Positions 7,269 through 13,352 of a stretch of 19,575 bases of DNA are shown piece after piece. Below the pieces are notes generated by a model. It saw only the letters and a list, made by a program, of their open reading frames with translations. It was not told the DNA's origin and searched no databases. The position numbers and the translations under genes are program-made. The DNA is taken from positions 1-19,575 of the forward strand of contig DXZS01000011.1 in the NCBI GenBank assembly GCA_019419505.1, in the 5' to 3' direction. Positions within the stretch are counted from its first letter, which is position 1; each line of letters starts with the position of its first letter. This DNA comes from Collinsella sp. (lineage in GTDB: Bacteria; Actinomycetota; Coriobacteriia; Coriobacteriales; Coriobacteriaceae).

Positions 7269-7319
7269 ATCTCGCCCGAAGCGACTCTTCCGTGCCGTGC
7301 ATGTCGCTCGGTGCGAGAT
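7269..7319. promoter_or_regulatory. leader inverted repeat upstream of the carrier gene
   Basis: A 17-bp arm at 7269-7285 (starting ATCTCGC) is complementary to 7303-7319 (ending GCGAGAT) with three mismatches and a 17-nt loop. It sits 34-84 nt upstream of the carrier start, in the mRNA leader. On the plus strand it is followed by TTTTT, but nothing is transcribed rightward there. It may be an operator or a leader structure affecting translation. Confidence 0.4.
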
Positions 7320-7330
7320 TTTTACCAGAC

Positions 7331-7367
7331 AAAAGCGCTCGGGGTGCGCAGGAATGCACCCCGAGCG
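7331..7367 (-). terminator. terminator after arcB
   Basis: CGCTCGGGGTGC (7336-7347) pairs perfectly with GCACCCCGAGCG (7356-7367). On the minus strand CTTTTG follows. It lies 15 nt past the arcB stop. The short U-run suggests partial termination, letting some transcripts continue into the carrier gene. Confidence 0.7.
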
Positions 7368-7382
7368 AGATGCTAGATGCTC

Positions 7383-8378
7383 TTACTTGAGCGTGGCGTA
7401 CATGACAGCCTTGATGGTGTGCATGCGGTTCTCGGCCTCGTCGAAGACCTTGGAAGCGGGGCTCTCGAAGACCTCGTCGGTGACCTCCTGCTCGGTGATG
7501 CCGAACTGCTCGCACTTCTCGGCGCCAATGGTGGTGTTGGTGTCGTGGAAGCTGGGCAGGCAGTGCAGGAAGATGGCACCCGGGTTGGCCATAGCCATGA
7601 CCTCGGAGGTGACACGATACGGGGTGAGCTGAGCGATGCGCTCGGCCCAGACCTCGTCAGGCTCGCCCATGGAGACCCACACGTCGGTGTAGAGAACGTC
7701 GGCACCGGTGACGCCGTCCTTGACGTCGGTGGTCAGCTTGATGGTGCAGCCGTTGGCCTCGGCGATGGGCTTGCAGGCCTCGATGACGTCGTCAGCGGGC
7801 ATGCACTCCTCGGGGCCGCAGGCCACGAAGTTCATGCCGAGCTTGGAGCAAACGACCATGAGAGAGCGAGCAACGTTGTTCTTGCAGTCACCCATGAAGA
7901 CGAGGGTCTTGCCCTTGATGTCGTAGTTGAAGTTCTCCTGGACGGTCAGGATGTCGGCGAGCATCTGGGTGGGATGCCACTCAGTGGTCAGGCCGTTCCA
8001 CACGGGCACGCCGGACTTAGCAGCGAGCTCCTCGACGTCGTCCTGGGCAAAGCCACGGAACTCGATGCCATCATACATGCGGCCGAGAACACGGGCGGTA
8101 TCCTCGATGGACTCCTTCTTGCCCATCTGCGACGAACCCGGATCGAGGTAGGTGACGCCCATGCCCAGATCCATGCCGCCGACCTCGAAGGCGCAGCGGG
8201 TACGAGTGGAGGTCTTCTGGAAGAGCAGAACGATGTTCTTACCCTCGAGATAGCGGTGCGGAACGCCAGCGCGCTTCATATCCTTGAAGTTCTTGGAGAG
8301 CTTGAGCAGGTACTCGATCTCCTCGGTGGTGAGGTCGAGGAGCTTGAGGAAGCTACGGCCGGAGAGGTTAACACCCAT
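7383..8378 (-). CDS. arcB: ornithine carbamoyltransferase, catabolic (arginine deiminase pathway)
   Basis: The enzyme converts citrulline and phosphate to ornithine and carbamoyl phosphate, step two of the arginine deiminase pathway (biosynthetic direction in ArgF). The 331-residue protein is of normal length. The carbamoyl-phosphate loop STRTR is at 57-61 and HPTQ at 135-138. The ornithine-binding DVWVSMG (232-238) and HCLP (272-275) are also present, so all key motifs are intact. The ATG at 8378 is preceded by AAAGGAAA at good distance; the longer open frame upstream runs through a hairpin and is not credible. It lies between arcA copy 1 and the carrier, which argues for the catabolic role. 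ArcB and ArgF cannot be told apart by motifs alone, so the symbol rests on context. Confidence 0.92.
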   Translation of the reverse strand: MGVNLSGRSFLKLLDLTTEEIEYLLKLSKNFKDMKRAGVPHRYLEGKNIVLLFQKTSTRTRCAFEVGGMDLGMGVTYLDPGSSQMGKKESIEDTARVLGRMYDGIEFRGFAQDDVEELAAKSGVPVWNGLTTEWHPTQMLADILTVQENFNYDIKGKTLVFMGDCKNNVARSLMVVCSKLGMNFVACGPEECMPADDVIEACKPIAEANGCTIKLTTDVKDGVTGADVLYTDVWVSMGEPDEVWAERIAQLTPYRVTSEVMAMANPGAIFLHCLPSFHDTNTTIGAEKCEQFGITEQEVTDEVFESPASKVFDEAENRMHTIKAVMYATLK

Positions 8379-8423
8379 GGTTCGTTTCCTTTCGAAGAAA
8401 TGAATTACGTAAGTATTAGTGTC

Positions 8424-8471
8424 GCCCGTTTGACGGGCGAAACCGGTGCGGTCGTAGGGAGACCGCACCGG
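8424..8471 (-). terminator. two adjacent hairpins between arcA copy 1 and arcB
   Basis: CCGGTGCGGTC (8443-8453) pairs perfectly with GACCGCACCGG (8461-8471), 12 nt past the arcA stop, followed on the minus strand only by TTTCG. A second small hairpin, GCCCGT-TTG-ACGGGC, follows at 8424-8438. The weak U-run suggests attenuation or mRNA end protection rather than complete termination, allowing arcB read-through. Confidence 0.55.
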
Positions 8472-8482
8472 AAACGGAAAGA

Positions 8483-9749
8483 CTTAGAGGTCCTCGCGCC
8501 AGAAGGGCATGCTCATGCAGCGCGGGCCGCCACGGCCGCGGGAGAGCTCGGCGGAGGGCACGACGAGAAGGTCCAGGCCCTCCTTGTACAGCACGTCGTT
8601 GGTGACGGTGTTGCGGGCGTAGACGCAGATCTTGCCGGGCTCGACGCACAGGGTGTTGGAGCCGTCGTTCCACTGCTCGCGGGAGGCCGCGATCGGGTCG
8701 CCGCCGCCGCAGGGGATCAGCTTGACCTGGTCGACGCCGGTGGCGTCCTCCAGGACGTGCTCGAGGGTGTCCTCGATCAGGCGGATGTTCACGTCGCCCG
8801 GGTTCTTGCCGGCGGTCAGCTCGTAGACGCGCAGGGTGCCCATGATGGCGGGGTGGATCGTGAACTTATCGACGTCGATCTGGGTGAAGACCGTGTCGAG
8901 GTGCATGAAGGCGCGCGAGACCGGGATGTCGAAGGCCAGGATGCGCTCGACCTTGGAGTCGGAGTTCCAGAAGATGTTCTGGGCCATGACGTCGATCGCG
9001 GCGGCCTGGGTGCGCTGGGAGATGCCGACGGCGAGGGTCTTCTCGTTGATGTTCAGCACGTCGCCGCCCTCGGTGTGGAACTGGCAGTCGCGGCGGAAGT
9101 ACAGGGAGACGTCCTTGTAGTCGGGGTGGTACTTGAAGACGTACTTGCCGTACAGGGTCTCGCGGTTGCGGGTGACCGAGTACATGCGGTTGAGGTTGAC
9201 GCCCTCGCCGACGACCGCGAACGGGTCGCGGGTGAAGTAGAGGTTGGGCATCGGGTCGATGATCAGGTCGGACTCGGACTCGGAGTTGACCAGGGAGTCG
9301 AGGGTCGTGGACGCCGTGAGGGGCATGTCGATCTCGGCCTTGGTCATGCCGGCCATGGTCTTCTTGACGAACTCGAGGTTGTCCTCGATGGAGTCCAGCT
9401 TCTCGCGGACGATCTGCGGCATGTGCTGGCCGCGGATGCCGGCCTCGGCGATGTACTGGTCGGTGAACTCGGCGCGGGCGCCGGGGACCTGGTCGAACAC
9501 CTCTGCGACGAGGTTCTCGAGGTAGAGCACCTCCACGCCCTGGTCCTTAAGGATCTGGGCGAAGGTGTCGTGCTCCTGCTGCGCGACCTCCAGGAACGGG
9601 ACGTCGTCGAACAGGAGTCGCTCGAGCTCGTCGGGCGGCAGGTTGAGGAGCTCGTCGCCGGGACGGTGCAGGCAGACCTTCCTGAGCTTGCCGATCTCGG
9701 AAGGCACGTGCAGACCTTTCGTCATGGCCTCCTACCTTTCTTTCGGGCC
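8483..9749. repeat. 1267-bp direct repeat containing arcA, copy 1
   Basis: Read line by line, this segment shows no difference from 11559-12825. Identity begins 1 nt beyond the stop codon and ends 24 nt upstream of the start codon, including the ribosome site. Immediately outside, the sequences differ. The repeats are in the same orientation with a 3076-bp period. Confidence 0.95.
8484..9725 (-). CDS. arcA: arginine deiminase, copy 1
   Basis: Arginine deiminase hydrolyses arginine to citrulline and ammonia, the first step of the ATP-yielding arginine deiminase pathway in the cytosol. The 413-residue protein has the family length and all active-site landmarks: Asp167 in FTRDP, Glu219 and Asp222 in HTEGGD, His275 and Asp277 in MHLDTVF, and the nucleophile Cys403 in SRGRGGPRCMSMP. 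The start ATG has AGGAGG only 2 nt upstream and AAAGG about 9 nt upstream. Codon use is extremely biased toward G/C-ending codons, more than neighbouring genes, as in very highly expressed genes. The protein and its DNA are identical to copy 2. It has its own promoter region (9808-9873) and is followed by arcB. Confidence 0.97.
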   Translation of the reverse strand: MTKGLHVPSEIGKLRKVCLHRPGDELLNLPPDELERLLFDDVPFLEVAQQEHDTFAQILKDQGVEVLYLENLVAEVFDQVPGARAEFTDQYIAEAGIRGQHMPQIVREKLDSIEDNLEFVKKTMAGMTKAEIDMPLTASTTLDSLVNSESESDLIIDPMPNLYFTRDPFAVVGEGVNLNRMYSVTRNRETLYGKYVFKYHPDYKDVSLYFRRDCQFHTEGGDVLNINEKTLAVGISQRTQAAAIDVMAQNIFWNSDSKVERILAFDIPVSRAFMHLDTVFTQIDVDKFTIHPAIMGTLRVYELTAGKNPGDVNIRLIEDTLEHVLEDATGVDQVKLIPCGGGDPIAASREQWNDGSNTLCVEPGKICVYARNTVTNDVLYKEGLDLLVVPSAELSRGRGGPRCMSMPFWREDL

Positions 9750-9807
9750 CCTGTCAGGGCCGATTCGTTAGCGCCCCTCCGTGTGAGGCGTTATTGCTGA
9801 CGACATA

Positions 9808-9836
9808 TTTATATCCAAAATCAGTCCATACTTCCA
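9808..9836 (-). promoter_or_regulatory. arcA copy 1 promoter
   Basis: On the minus strand TGGAAG (9836-9831) is followed after 17 nt by TATAAA (9813-9808). The same layout, TGGAAT-N17-TATAAC, occurs at the same distance upstream of arcA copy 2, although most surrounding bases differ. The poor -35 box suggests activator dependence. The predicted leader is about 75 nt. Confidence 0.6.
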
Positions 9837-9873
9837 CCTCGCCCCCGAACGGTTTTATATGAGGGGTGAACGG
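9832..9873 (-). promoter_or_regulatory. paired CCGTTC boxes and conserved block, arcA copy 1
   Basis: A 22-bp block (9832-9853) is identical to 12907-12928 upstream of copy 2 and lies at the same distance from the -10 box. It ends in a CCGTTC box (9852-9847, minus strand). A second CCGTTC box lies exactly 21 bp further upstream (9873-9868). Placement just upstream of the -35 region fits a tandem activator site. Confidence 0.55.
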
Positions 9874-9931
9874 CATACACATATACTTCACGCATGGCAC
9901 ACTTTGATATAATAAAGTGTATTTACGTGCT

Positions 9932-9943
9932 AAAACGCGTTTT
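9932..9943. promoter_or_regulatory. 12-bp perfect palindrome
   Basis: AAAACGCGTTTT is a perfect palindrome in the A/T-rich region about 130 bp upstream of the arcA copy 1 promoter. A nearby imperfect repeat, CACTTT-N8-AAAGTG, is at 9900-9919. Either could be an operator; no regulator is identified. Confidence 0.3.
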
Positions 9944-10048
9944 CAGTCCAAATAACAAATGGAACTTAACTTTATTAAACCACCCTCAAATTGCATATTT
10001 CTAATAAAGCTATGAATAGAATCAGCGATTCATGCCGCGTCTCAACCA

Positions 10049-10066
10049 TTTTCATTTTTATTCAGA
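10049..10066. promoter_or_regulatory. ARG-box-like site
   Basis: TTTTCATTTTTATTCAGA fits the 18-bp ArgR/AhrC consensus (wNTGAATwwwwATTCANw) at 16 of 18 positions; the mismatches are both in the left half. A second ATTCA (10081-10085) lies exactly 21 bp from the first (10060-10064), the usual spacing of tandem ARG boxes, but its left half does not match. It lies about 250 bp upstream of the predicted arcA start point. Confidence 0.4.
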
Positions 10067-10087
10067 AAAAAGTTTGTCCTATTCATT

Positions 10088-10115
10088 TCTGGTAAACAAA
10101 TTACCGTTTACCAGA
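10088..10115. promoter_or_regulatory. 28-bp interrupted palindrome, candidate operator
   Basis: TCTGGTAAAC (10088-10097) and GTTTACCAGA (10106-10115) are perfect 10-bp complements around an 8-nt spacer. The right arm overlaps a CCGTTT box. It is too A/T-rich and has no U-run for a terminator, and looks like a dimeric repressor or activator site. Confidence 0.45.
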
Positions 10116-10130
10116 CGCTTGATACCGTTC
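10104..10130 (+). promoter_or_regulatory. third CCGTTY pair, opposite orientation
   Basis: CCGTTT (10104-10109) and CCGTTC (10125-10130) lie on the plus strand with the same 21-bp period as the pairs upstream of both arcA copies. Bases around them also agree (ACCGTTYACC). The boxes point away from arcA copy 1. The 12-mer GATACCGTTCAC here recurs at 13254-13265 upstream of ppk1. Confidence 0.45.
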
Positions 10131-10210
10131 ACCGGAAGCTCAGTATAAGGCCCAGCGGATACCGGCTCGCTTTACGGCCCCATTTGTAACAACTTGACTT
10201 CTCGGTATAG

Positions 10211-10250
10211 AAAAACGAACCCGCTTCCCCTAGGGAAACGGGTCCGTTTT
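10211..10250 (-). terminator. terminator of the aminotransferase gene
   Basis: 18-nt arms (10212-10229 and 10233-10250) pair with two mismatches around a CTA loop. On the minus strand they are followed by TTTTT counting the base at 10211. On the plus strand the stem also ends in TTTT, so it may work both ways. It lies about 50 nt past the stop at 10300. Confidence 0.8.
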
Positions 10251-10299
10251 CGATTATCTTCGGCCAATTTGGATAAGGCCCTCGAAGATCGTCGGAATC

Positions 10300-11424
10300 C
10301 TAGCGATCGAACTCGGCCAGCGCCTCGCCCAGAAGCCTCAGGCCCTCGCGGAGAACGCCTTCGCTCGCGCAGTAGCCCAAGCGCGCGCCGCAGGGAAGCT
10401 CAAAGCGGCTACCGGGAACCAGCAGCACTCCCCTCTCGGCCAACAGGCGCTTGCAGAACTCCTCGTCGTCCTCGGGAATATCCAGTTGGATAAACGAGGT
10501 GGACACGCCCTGCGGGGCCGTCCAGGAGACACGATGCTGCGTATCGATCCATGCCTGAGCGATATCACGGTTGCCAAACACGATCTTACGGTTGCGCCCA
10601 AGGATCTTATCCCTGTGCTCGAGCACGTAGGTCGCCAGAGCGTCGTTGAACACGCCGCCGCAGATCATGGTGTAGTCACGATAGGTGCGGATGCGGTTGG
10701 ACACCTCTTCGTCGGCCACGACCCAGCCCACGCGGGCCGCAGGCGTCGAATAGGTCTTGGACACCGAGTTGGTGACAATGGCCTTCTCGTACACGTCGAC
10801 CATCGACATAAAGGACTCGGTGTTCTCGAGCGGCAGGTACACCTCGTCGCACAGCACGTAGGCGCCCACCGAACGGGCAATCTCGGCAATCTGGCCGAGC
10901 GTATCGGCATCGAGCACCGTACCGATGGGGTTCGATGCGTTATTAATGCAGATGAGCTTGGTGTTGGGGTGAACGAGGTGCTTGAGCTGTTCGATATCGG
11001 GCTTCCAGCCGAGCTCCTCGCGAAGCTCCCAATACTCGACCTCGGCACCGAGCGTACGCGGAATCTCGTAGAGCGGCGCATAGGTAGGCCACTCGGCAAT
11101 CACGTGATCGCCGGGCTCCACAACGGCCATGATGGCGTTGAGGTTGGCGCCCGTGCAGCCATTGGTCTGCAAAATGTGATCGGGATTGACATCGCGACGA
11201 TACAGCTTGGCGACCTCGGCCTTAAATTCCGGCGATCCCTCGATCCAGCCGTAGTTCATCTTCTCGCGATCCAGGCGCTCGTAGAACGTGGCGCCGTCCT
11301 GCTCGTCCAGTGCGCGAAGCTCGCCCATGGTCAGCGACGAGATCGTCGACTGAGCGATATCCCAGGTAGCACTCTTCTCCCAAACGTTGAGCCATTCCTC
11401 AACACCGATTGTCTTGATATCCAT
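10300..11424 (-). CDS. PLP-dependent class I/II aminotransferase, ArcT-like
   Basis: The 374-residue fold-type I aminotransferase has the expected PLP landmarks: NASNPIG (162-168, Asn165), CDEVY (192-196, Asp193), the Schiff-base lysine Lys223 in SVSKTYSTPAARVGW and a C-terminal substrate-carboxylate arginine (probably Arg348 in ARLGY). Putative transaminases called ArcT occur in arginine deiminase clusters of lactobacilli and streptococci, and this gene holds the same kind of place, here between the two arcA copies. The amino donor is unknown; ornithine, arginine-derived or glutamate-type substrates are possible. The ATG at 11424 follows AAGG by 5 nt; a GTG 6 nt upstream is the only longer choice. 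It has its own terminator (10211-10250), so transcription probably starts before arcA copy 2 or from the short gap between them. Family secure, role inferred. Confidence 0.88.
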   Translation of the reverse strand: MDIKTIGVEEWLNVWEKSATWDIAQSTISSLTMGELRALDEQDGATFYERLDREKMNYGWIEGSPEFKAEVAKLYRRDVNPDHILQTNGCTGANLNAIMAVVEPGDHVIAEWPTYAPLYEIPRTLGAEVEYWELREELGWKPDIEQLKHLVHPNTKLICINNASNPIGTVLDADTLGQIAEIARSVGAYVLCDEVYLPLENTESFMSMVDVYEKAIVTNSVSKTYSTPAARVGWVVADEEVSNRIRTYRDYTMICGGVFNDALATYVLEHRDKILGRNRKIVFGNRDIAQAWIDTQHRVSWTAPQGVSTSFIQLDIPEDDEEFCKRLLAERGVLLVPGSRFELPCGARLGYCASEGVLREGLRLLGEALAEFDR

Positions 11425-11467
11425 GGCCACCTTATCTGATCTTCATTTAGCGTCATTAAACATGAAT

Positions 11468-11496
11468 GGGGCGGTGCGAAAGATCCGCACCGCCCC
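11468..11496 (-). terminator. hairpin between arcA copy 2 and the aminotransferase gene
   Basis: GGGGCGGTGCG (11468-11478) pairs perfectly with CGCACCGCCCC (11486-11496) around a 7-nt loop. The minus strand continues ATTCATG, so there is no U-run. It is 63 nt past the arcA stop. It is more likely an mRNA-processing or 3'-stabilising hairpin, or a leaky terminator, than a full stop. A weaker stem, AAGACC/GGTCTT, lies at 11534-11551. Confidence 0.5.
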
Positions 11497-11558
11497 AATG
11501 GGAGACATCTAATGGCAGCTAGATGTTTGTAGTAAGACCTGTACGGGTCTTTGAAAAC

Positions 11559-12825
11559 CTTAGAGGTCCTCGCGCCAGAAGGGCATGCTCATGCAGCGCG
11601 GGCCGCCACGGCCGCGGGAGAGCTCGGCGGAGGGCACGACGAGAAGGTCCAGGCCCTCCTTGTACAGCACGTCGTTGGTGACGGTGTTGCGGGCGTAGAC
11701 GCAGATCTTGCCGGGCTCGACGCACAGGGTGTTGGAGCCGTCGTTCCACTGCTCGCGGGAGGCCGCGATCGGGTCGCCGCCGCCGCAGGGGATCAGCTTG
11801 ACCTGGTCGACGCCGGTGGCGTCCTCCAGGACGTGCTCGAGGGTGTCCTCGATCAGGCGGATGTTCACGTCGCCCGGGTTCTTGCCGGCGGTCAGCTCGT
11901 AGACGCGCAGGGTGCCCATGATGGCGGGGTGGATCGTGAACTTATCGACGTCGATCTGGGTGAAGACCGTGTCGAGGTGCATGAAGGCGCGCGAGACCGG
12001 GATGTCGAAGGCCAGGATGCGCTCGACCTTGGAGTCGGAGTTCCAGAAGATGTTCTGGGCCATGACGTCGATCGCGGCGGCCTGGGTGCGCTGGGAGATG
12101 CCGACGGCGAGGGTCTTCTCGTTGATGTTCAGCACGTCGCCGCCCTCGGTGTGGAACTGGCAGTCGCGGCGGAAGTACAGGGAGACGTCCTTGTAGTCGG
12201 GGTGGTACTTGAAGACGTACTTGCCGTACAGGGTCTCGCGGTTGCGGGTGACCGAGTACATGCGGTTGAGGTTGACGCCCTCGCCGACGACCGCGAACGG
12301 GTCGCGGGTGAAGTAGAGGTTGGGCATCGGGTCGATGATCAGGTCGGACTCGGACTCGGAGTTGACCAGGGAGTCGAGGGTCGTGGACGCCGTGAGGGGC
12401 ATGTCGATCTCGGCCTTGGTCATGCCGGCCATGGTCTTCTTGACGAACTCGAGGTTGTCCTCGATGGAGTCCAGCTTCTCGCGGACGATCTGCGGCATGT
12501 GCTGGCCGCGGATGCCGGCCTCGGCGATGTACTGGTCGGTGAACTCGGCGCGGGCGCCGGGGACCTGGTCGAACACCTCTGCGACGAGGTTCTCGAGGTA
12601 GAGCACCTCCACGCCCTGGTCCTTAAGGATCTGGGCGAAGGTGTCGTGCTCCTGCTGCGCGACCTCCAGGAACGGGACGTCGTCGAACAGGAGTCGCTCG
12701 AGCTCGTCGGGCGGCAGGTTGAGGAGCTCGTCGCCGGGACGGTGCAGGCAGACCTTCCTGAGCTTGCCGATCTCGGAAGGCACGTGCAGACCTTTCGTCA
12801 TGGCCTCCTACCTTTCTTTCGGGCC
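11559..12825. repeat. 1267-bp direct repeat containing arcA, copy 2
   Basis: This is the partner of 8483-9749, in the same orientation. No mismatch was seen on reading through. The outer bases (11558 versus 8482 and 12826 versus 9750) differ, so the boundaries are sharp at both ends. Confidence 0.95.
11560..12801 (-). CDS. arcA: arginine deiminase, copy 2
   Basis: This 413-residue arginine deiminase is identical to copy 1 in protein and DNA, so the catalytic residues are the same: Asp167, Glu219, His275, Asp277 and Cys403. It is the first gene of the leftward arginine cluster, read before the ArcT-like aminotransferase. Its leader differs from copy 1 beyond the first 24 nt, carrying a distinct 8-bp hairpin (CAGCACCC/GGGTGCTG, 12842-12866). 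The promoter and paired CCGTTC boxes are nevertheless conserved. Two identical copies under separate promoters may raise dose or allow different expression conditions. The divergent neighbour is ppk1. Confidence 0.97.
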   Translation of the reverse strand: MTKGLHVPSEIGKLRKVCLHRPGDELLNLPPDELERLLFDDVPFLEVAQQEHDTFAQILKDQGVEVLYLENLVAEVFDQVPGARAEFTDQYIAEAGIRGQHMPQIVREKLDSIEDNLEFVKKTMAGMTKAEIDMPLTASTTLDSLVNSESESDLIIDPMPNLYFTRDPFAVVGEGVNLNRMYSVTRNRETLYGKYVFKYHPDYKDVSLYFRRDCQFHTEGGDVLNINEKTLAVGISQRTQAAAIDVMAQNIFWNSDSKVERILAFDIPVSRAFMHLDTVFTQIDVDKFTIHPAIMGTLRVYELTAGKNPGDVNIRLIEDTLEHVLEDATGVDQVKLIPCGGGDPIAASREQWNDGSNTLCVEPGKICVYARNTVTNDVLYKEGLDLLVVPSAELSRGRGGPRCMSMPFWREDL

Positions 12826-12882
12826 TTTCGGCCGAATCTCTCAGCACCCTTCCGTAACGGGTGCTGCTTGCTGACAGCTCTA

Positions 12883-12911
12883 GTTATATCCAAATTCCAA
12901 CCGCAATTCCA
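12883..12911 (-). promoter_or_regulatory. arcA copy 2 promoter
   Basis: On the minus strand TGGAAT (12911-12906) is followed after 17 nt by TATAAC (12888-12883). The same arrangement occurs upstream of copy 1. The predicted leader is about 75 nt, the same length as for copy 1 although its sequence has diverged. Confidence 0.6.
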
Positions 12912-12948
12912 CCTCGCCCCCGAACGGTCAACAAAGTTCGATGAACGG
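12907..12948 (-). promoter_or_regulatory. paired CCGTTC boxes and conserved block, arcA copy 2
   Basis: The 22-bp block 12907-12928 equals that of copy 1. CCGTTC boxes lie at 12927-12922 and 12948-12943 on the minus strand, 21 bp apart. The 15 bp between them differ from copy 1, so conservation is confined to the boxes and the -35-proximal block. Confidence 0.55.
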
Positions 12949-13326
12949 TATATCGAATATGATTCCCCCATAATGCACTTCGGCGTTCTAAAGTAGCTTT
13001 TCTAAGGTAAATGCTCTTTTTTCTTAAAAATCATTCGCAATTACAACTCCAATCTTTCGATTAAGAATTGCATATCTAAAACGGTTTTATGTATATAAAT
13101 GACGCTTGTTCGTGTTTCTGTCTGTATTCGATGATATTCAGCTACCTATCATTCTTATTCACACATACTCACCAGTTGAGTGAGGATATAGACCGTTTTT
13201 CACAACGCGAAGGGCGTCAGCTCTATGGCTTGTCAGCGTAAGAAGTAGGTAAAGATACCGTTCACGCGATACGTCCGTGCCATAGGTCGACTAAATTGAG
13301 ACAATGGTGAATAGTGTTAGGCAACC

Positions 13327-13341
13327 GTCCCCTGCGGGGAC
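13327..13341 (+). promoter_or_regulatory. leader hairpin just upstream of ppk1
   Basis: GTCCCC-TGC-GGGGAC forms a perfect 6-bp stem ending 11 nt before the ATG at 13353. It encloses GGGGA, the most purine-rich ribosome-site candidate, leaving only CGGAC (13346-13350) free. It could limit translation of ppk1. Confidence 0.35.
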
Positions 13342-13352
13342 TGAACGGACAG

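Larger units (their letters stand above)
9726..10299. other. 574-bp regulatory interval upstream of arcA copy 1
   Basis: No gene is supported here. The stretch is visibly more A/T-rich than the genes. It holds the arcA leader, a promoter, two CCGTTC boxes, palindromes, an ARG-box-like site, a third CCGTTY pair in the opposite orientation and the terminator of the aminotransferase gene, each listed separately. Confidence 0.75.
12802..13352. other. 551-bp divergent intergenic region, arcA copy 2 / ppk1
   Basis: No gene is supported. The A/T-rich stretch carries the arcA copy 2 leader, promoter and activator-like boxes on the minus strand. A single GATACCGTTCAC site (13254-13265) and a hairpin (13327-13341) lie upstream of ppk1. 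No confident ppk1 promoter was found. Confidence 0.7.

Noticed and set aside
7377..9800. 807-residue plus-strand open frame, and its relative at 11551-12996
   Set aside because: They lie antisense to arcB and the two arcA genes. Their translations are Val/Leu/Asp/Gly-rich shadows produced by strong G/C third-position bias; no ribosome site or recognisable domain is present.
10194..10493. 99-residue plus-strand open frame over the arcT terminator
   Set aside because: It runs through a terminator hairpin into the antisense of the aminotransferase gene. No ribosome site was seen.
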